Part shown: piece after piece, positions 27,725 to 32,150 of the stretch
Layout: each line of letters begins with the position of its first letter
Numbering within the stretch: position 1 is the stretch's first letter
DNA from: Planctomycetaceae bacterium
Lineage (GTDB): Bacteria > Planctomycetota > Planctomycetia > Planctomycetales > Planctomycetaceae
Direction: 5' to 3'
NCBI GenBank assembly: GCA_009691905.1
Contig: SIAF01000013.1
Span: 1-32,150 of the forward strand
DNA: 32,150 nucleotides
The notes under the pieces: model-generated
The model's database searches: none
What the model saw: the letters and a program-made list of their open reading frames with translations, nothing else
Told to the model about the DNA's origin: nothing
Made by a program: the position numbers and the translations under genes

Positions 27725-29107
27725 TCATTCCACGCGACCGTTCGGCATTTTTTGGTTTGTCGACCGCACAAACGCCCGCGCCGCCAGCAGCGCGATCGCC
27801 GGGACCAGCGGCGCCCGCATCCGCATGTCGGCCCAATACAGCGTATGGACCGCCGAGAAGGCGAGCAGCAGCAGCGGCAACGGCCACCACCGGGACCATT
27901 CGGCACGCCGGATGCGCACGAGACCGACCAGCATCGTCAGAAACACCGCCGCATAGAATCCGCCAATTGGCCATTGTTGTCGCGAGGACACAGGCCGCTG
28001 CGGCGTCGATAGCGGCGCGATGTTCCACAACCGTCCCAGCAGCGTCAGGCCCGTCCGCAGGGCCGTCGCCGGGTCGTCGCGGATGAACTGCCAGGCGCGG
28101 TCGTTCATCCAACGATCGCGGGCGATTTCGACGGCCGGTGAATAGCTGCGGCCAAACATTCGCGGATCTTCCTGTGCGAGACTCGATTCCAGATTCGCAG
28201 TCCATACGGCAAAGGACGCGTCGCTCATGACGGCTCCCCACGGACGATCGACCACTTCGTTGACATACACCTGATTGTGTGCCAACAGCAGCGTGTAGCC
28301 CCCGTGTGTCGTCGTCAATATCGGCTGACCCAGACTCTGTTGATTGCGGAAGACCCAGAGTGTAACGACCAACGCCGTCCCCAGGGCGACCTGGGTCGCC
28401 GTCCGACGCCAGTCCTCCTGCCGAGAACCCGGCTCGAGATCGTTCCGGCTGCGGGCACGCCAGAAACACACCAGCCAGCCCGCGGCGATGAACGCGCCGA
28501 AGACCCAGAACGTCGGGCGGCACAAACAGCACAGGCCAAAGACAACGCCGGTGCCCAATCGCCACCGACCGTCGGGCCGCCGCGCGCTGCAATACAACAG
28601 CAGCGCGGCCAGAAAAGCAGCCAGCGTTTCGGTCATCAGCGTGGCGGAATTGTAAATCAGCAGCGGATCGATTGCCGTCACCAATCCCGCCAGCGAGCTG
28701 ACCTTTCCCAATCCCAGCCGCCGGCCCGTGAGCACGACCAGCCACGCGGTCGCCGCGCCCAGGACGACGTGCAGCCCCCCGATTCCCGCAGACAACCATT
28801 GCGGCGCGCCTCGAAACGCAACGACCAGCATCGCCAGCAGACAGGGATACAGCGGAGGCCGGTACGCCGAAGGGGGCCGATGGTTGGAATACCCGAACCC
28901 ATCGCCGCTCACGAGATTCCGGGCGATTTCGAGGTACCCGTCGGGGTCGAGTTGGAGCTGGTTGAAGTGGGTCAAGGCCCACAGCCGCGCGCCAACCGCG
29001 ATCACGAGGAGCGCGAATAGCGCCCGGGGAATCGCAACACGCTTCCGCGCAATCGCCGCCAGAGGCAACTTATCGGAACTCAGGAATCGGCCGTTTTCGG
29101 AACGCAT
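27725..29107 (-). CDS. ArnT/PMT-like (GT39/GT83-type) integral membrane glycosyltransferase
   Basis: 460 aa, many TM segments. ARLWALTHFNQLQLDPDGYLEIARNLVSGDGFGYSNHRPPSAYRPPLYPCLLAML is the DxD/E-YR-P-LYP N-terminal signature of GT-C family proteins. Confidence 0.78.
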   Translation of the reverse strand: MRSENGRFLSSDKLPLAAIARKRVAIPRALFALLVIAVGARLWALTHFNQLQLDPDGYLEIARNLVSGDGFGYSNHRPPSAYRPPLYPCLLAMLVVAFRGAPQWLSAGIGGLHVVLGAATAWLVVLTGRRLGLGKVSSLAGLVTAIDPLLIYNSATLMTETLAAFLAALLLYCSARRPDGRWRLGTGVVFGLCCLCRPTFWVFGAFIAAGWLVCFWRARSRNDLEPGSRQEDWRRTATQVALGTALVVTLWVFRNQQSLGQPILTTTHGGYTLLLAHNQVYVNEVVDRPWGAVMSDASFAVWTANLESSLAQEDPRMFGRSYSPAVEIARDRWMNDRAWQFIRDDPATALRTGLTLLGRLWNIAPLSTPQRPVSSRQQWPIGGFYAAVFLTMLVGLVRIRRAEWSRWWPLPLLLLAFSAVHTLYWADMRMRAPLVPAIALLAARAFVRSTNQKMPNGRVE

Positions 29108-29158
29108 CGAGCCTTCTGAATCATTCGTTCATGCAGACCAGCGAGTGCGGGCCAAGCT

Positions 29159-29283
29159 AATGACGAATGTCGAAATCAGAATGACGAAACAATGACGAAG
29201 GCCGAATGTCGAAGCGTTTCTTTGTCATTCGGGCTTTCGAGCTTCGGAATTCATTAGTCATTCTGATTTCGACATTCGTCATT
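29159..29283. repeat. Long hairpin repeat with perfect 27-bp arms (aatgacgaatgtcgaaatcagaatgac / gtcattctgatttcgacattcgtcatt)
   Basis: Arms at 29159-29185 and 29257-29283 are exact reverse complements; the interior holds further aatgacgaa / gccgaatgtcgaa variants. Confidence 0.9.
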
Positions 29284-29393
29284 CGATACTTGCCCTCACC
29301 GGACTAATTCTAATTCATCCTGTTCCTGATATCATACCCCACGATGGTTGCCGGTCGGCGAGGCCGGTGGGATTCGGACTCGCCCTCCCAGCG

Positions 29394-29483
29394 TGTTGAA
29401 AAAGGGGGACAGGCACCTCGCAACGCTTGAGATTCACCGGTTTTCGTGCTGTGGACCGGAGCCAGTCCCCGTTTTTCACAGCC
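29394..29483. repeat. Imperfect inverted repeat (tgttgaaaaagggggacaggcacc ... ggagccagtccccgtttttcaca)
   Basis: The reverse complement of the right arm (tgtgaaaaacggggactggctcc) matches the left arm with a few mismatches. I recall similar 'ggggacaggcacc/ggagccagtcccc' sequences as dispersed repeats in planctomycete genomes. Confidence 0.75.
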
Positions 29484-29520
29484 TGCTACCTCATTACCGG
29501 CGCAGACACAGACGGTCTCG

Positions 29521-31770
29521 ATGAACCCGCCCCCCGATTCACAGCTCGCCCGTCTGGTCGACGGTCTCATTCGTTACCGGGCCGCACTGCTGGCGATCGG
29601 GACGCTCGTCACTATCGTCGCCTGGTTTCCCGCCTCGCGGCTGGCATTCGACCAGTCGATCGAGTCGCTGTATGCGCACGACGATCCGCATCTGCAAAGC
29701 TATCTGGAAAGCAAGGGCCTGTTCGGCGGCGACGAACTGGTCGGTGTCGTCTACAGCGATCCCGAGTTGTTCAGCGACGAGGGACTGGCGCGCGTTCGAG
29801 AACTGGCCGAAGAACTCTCGAATATTCCCGGAGTCCAGTCCCAAAGCACGCAGAACCTCGCCGACGGCCTTGCGCAGGCCAGTATCCCGTTTCTTAAAAA
29901 ACGCATGCAGCAGGTGCTGGAGTTTTTCCAGGGGATTCTGGTGGGCGAAGATCGTGAAACCACGGCCGTCGTCCTGCGGCTGACGGCCGAACAACCCAAT
30001 GCTCCGGTGCCCCGCGGCGCAACGATTGCCGAAATTCGCCGCATTGCCGCCGCACACCAGGAGCGATATGGCTTTGCGACCTACACCGTCGGTGAACCGG
30101 TTCAGGTACACGACATGTTCCGCTATGTGCAGGAGGACGGCCGGGTCCTGGGCTGGGTGTCGGCGTTGTTGTTGGTCGTCGTGATTCTGATTCTGTTCCG
30201 CAATCTGCGATGGGTGCTGTTGCCGATTCTGATCGTGCAGGCGACGCTGCTGTGGACGAAAGCGATTCTCGTTCTGAGCGGCATCCAGCTCAGCATGGTC
30301 AGCTCGATTCTGGAATCGCTGGTGACGATCATCGGCGTGGCGACGGTCATGCACATTTCGCTGGTCTATTGCGGAATGCGGGACGAGTTCGATCGGGTGT
30401 CGGCCTTGCGCCGGACGCTGGTGCTGTTGGCGGTCGACGTGTTCTGGGTTTGCGCGACGACGGCCGGGGGGTTCGCGGCACAGCTTTCGAGCCACGTTTA
30501 CCCGGTAAAAAGCTTCGGGCTGATGATGGCCCTGGGGTCGATGCTCGTTCTGGTCGCGATCGGGGTGTTTCTGCCGGGGGGAGTGTTGTTGGGGCGCTAC
30601 GCGGCCGATCCGCAAATCACACAGGCCGATCAGCACCTGGCGCGGTGGCTGGGGGTGTTGGGTGACTGGATCGAAAACTACCCCTGGCGGCTGTTGGGCG
30701 TGTGCGTCGTCGTGACGATCGTGTCGCTGGCCGGCATGACGCGCATTCGCGTCGAAACCGATTTCAGCCGTAATTTCCGCCGGTCGAGCCCCATCGTTCA
30801 GGCGATCGACTTCGTCGAAGACAATCTGGGGGGCGCCGGAACGTGGGAGGTCAATTTTCCAGCGCCGGCCAGGCTCGACGATGCGTACCTCGAACGAGTC
30901 CGCGAGTTGGCGCAGAAGCTGCGCGAGATCGAACTGATCGACGGCGAGCAGCGCGCGTCGCTGACAAAAGTGGTGGCACTGACCGACGGCCTCGACTTGA
31001 TTCCGCGAATTCCGCTGCTCACCGCGAATCACGCGCAGCAAACCACCGTGCTCGGGCACTTTCAACCCGAATTCCTGCCGAGCATGTATAACCCCGATCA
31101 ACTCCGCATGCGCATCGTGCTGCGTGCCAGAGAGCGGCAGCCGGCCGAACTCAAGGAACGCCTGATCCATGAAGTCGAGCGACTGGCCCGGGAGGAATTT
31201 CCTGCACCCGATCCATCGCAGAAGGCCCGCGCCGCAGGGTTGTTCGTGCTGCTGACCTATATCATCGAGAGCTTGCTGGGGGACCAATGGTCGAGTTTCG
31301 GCTGGGGAGCGGCGGGAATCATCGCGATGATGACCATCGCCTACCGCAGCCTGCGGATCGGCTTGATTTCCCTGGTGCCCAACCTGCTGCCCATCGCGCT
31401 GGTCATCGGCGCCATGGGGTGGCTTGATCTGCCGGTCAACATCGGCACGGCAATGATCTCGAGCGTGTCGATGGGGCTGACCGTCGATGCCAGCATCTTC
31501 TATATCTCGGCGTTTCGCCGAATGCAGAGGCAGGGGATGGATTTCTCGGCCGCGTTGAGGGCCACCCAGCACGATATCGGCCGGGCATTGATTTATTCGA
31601 ACATCGCGCTGCTGCTGGGCTTCCTCGTGCTCACGCTTTCGCACTTCATTCCGCTGGTGTATTTCGGGTTCCTCGTGAGCGTCGCCATGCTGGGAGGTCT
31701 GGCGGGGAACCTGGTGCTGTTGCCGCTGCTGCTGCGCGCCACGCGAACCAAAGCGGGAATCGGCAACTGA
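29521..31770 (+). CDS. RND superfamily (MMPL/HpnN/Patched-like) transporter
   Basis: Start reassigned to ATG 29521, past the repeat. Two TM blocks of RND type (VLGWVSALLLVVVILILFRNLRWVLLPILIVQ; IGLISLVPNLLPIALVIGAMGWLDLPVNIGTAMISSVSMGLTVDASIFYIS) and periplasmic loops. Confidence 0.88.
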   Translation: MNPPPDSQLARLVDGLIRYRAALLAIGTLVTIVAWFPASRLAFDQSIESLYAHDDPHLQSYLESKGLFGGDELVGVVYSDPELFSDEGLARVRELAEELSNIPGVQSQSTQNLADGLAQASIPFLKKRMQQVLEFFQGILVGEDRETTAVVLRLTAEQPNAPVPRGATIAEIRRIAAAHQERYGFATYTVGEPVQVHDMFRYVQEDGRVLGWVSALLLVVVILILFRNLRWVLLPILIVQATLLWTKAILVLSGIQLSMVSSILESLVTIIGVATVMHISLVYCGMRDEFDRVSALRRTLVLLAVDVFWVCATTAGGFAAQLSSHVYPVKSFGLMMALGSMLVLVAIGVFLPGGVLLGRYAADPQITQADQHLARWLGVLGDWIENYPWRLLGVCVVVTIVSLAGMTRIRVETDFSRNFRRSSPIVQAIDFVEDNLGGAGTWEVNFPAPARLDDAYLERVRELAQKLREIELIDGEQRASLTKVVALTDGLDLIPRIPLLTANHAQQTTVLGHFQPEFLPSMYNPDQLRMRIVLRARERQPAELKERLIHEVERLAREEFPAPDPSQKARAAGLFVLLTYIIESLLGDQWSSFGWGAAGIIAMMTIAYRSLRIGLISLVPNLLPIALVIGAMGWLDLPVNIGTAMISSVSMGLTVDASIFYISAFRRMQRQGMDFSAALRATQHDIGRALIYSNIALLLGFLVLTLSHFIPLVYFGFLVSVAMLGGLAGNLVLLPLLLRATRTKAGIGN

Positions 31771-31800
31771 TGGCGCTGCCGCTCGCTCGCCGCCATCGGT

Positions 31801-32049
31801 GCAGAACCCGAGCGCCTGATGCACGCAGAAAGCGAACCCGACTTTGACTAGCGCCAGACATTCAATAACCTGGGAACGCTGCACCTGTGGGCCGAGAACG
31901 GCGATTCCGTGACCGATATCGCCGGCGTGCTTGGCGCCCTGAGCTGGCTGGGCAATCACGTCCGCGCCCTCATTGACGAGCATGACGAGCTGGACAGCGT
32001 GGAGACGATCTCGGCCGACCTACCCCGAACAAGCAGAATCACGCCCTGA
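31801..32049 (+). pseudogene. Degraded ORF with an in-frame TAG (AEPERLMHAESEPDFD*RQTFNNLGTLHLWAENGDSVTDIAGVLGALSWLGNHVRALIDEHDELDS...)
   Basis: Manual translation: frame open on both sides of a TAG at 31849-31851, protein-like composition after it, no start codon with a visible RBS. Confidence 0.35.
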
Positions 32050-32120
32050 CTCTCGACGCGCTCCACCCGAGCCGGCTGCGCAGTCGGTCGCGACTGCATA
32101 GCTGTCGACCTGGGTTGGGA

Positions 32121-32139
32121 CGTCGAATTGGGTTCGACG
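32121..32139. repeat. Perfect 7-bp hairpin (cgtcgaa-ttggg-ttcgacg)
   Basis: Direct reading at the right edge of the window. Confidence 0.5.
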
Positions 32140-32150
32140 GGTTGTTGAAT

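Noticed and set aside
27348-28982. 544-aa minus-strand ORF overlapping the glycosyltransferase
   Set aside because: Alternative frame of the same gene; it lacks the TM pattern and GT-C signature found in 27725-29107.
29539-31983. 814-aa minus-strand ORF opposite the RND transporter
   Set aside because: Gln/His/Arg-rich shadow ORF with no recognisable domain; the plus strand is a clear RND protein.

Overview
The window looks like an ordinary chromosomal region of a GC-rich planctomycete. This is inferred from protein style and intergenic repeats, not from a search. I support about 22 protein-coding genes. In order they are: MfnB-like C1-cofactor enzyme (-), TypA GTPase, pyruvate carboxylase, biotin ligase, a secreted thioredoxin-like protein, an MFS transporter (-), an amidohydrolase (-), a VWA/STN/TPR secreted protein in two frames (-), a metallophosphatase (-), ArgG (-), two OprP/OprO-like porins flanking a Cys-rich secreted protein, a small CbiX/SirB chelatase (-), an HU-like protein (-), APS/PAPS reductase plus CysQ-like phosphatase, a membrane protein, a PQQ-type beta-propeller, an ArnT-like glycosyltransferase (-), an RND/MMPL transporter, and a decayed ORF at the right edge. 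No rRNA, tRNA, CRISPR array, transposase or defence system was recognised. The strongest unexplained signal is an A9 homopolymer at the junction of the two ORFs at 11058-15082 (-). A -1 shift there joins a VWA/STN protein to a TPR/YfaP-like protein, which suggests transcriptional slippage or programmed frameshifting, or else a sequencing indel. Other leads are several inverted-repeat intergenic elements (24868-25049, 25321-25399, 27512-27652, 29159-29283, 29394-29483), a periplasmic helical insertion in the MFS transporter, an HU variant lacking the usual beta-arm-tip motif, and a Cys-rich secreted protein.
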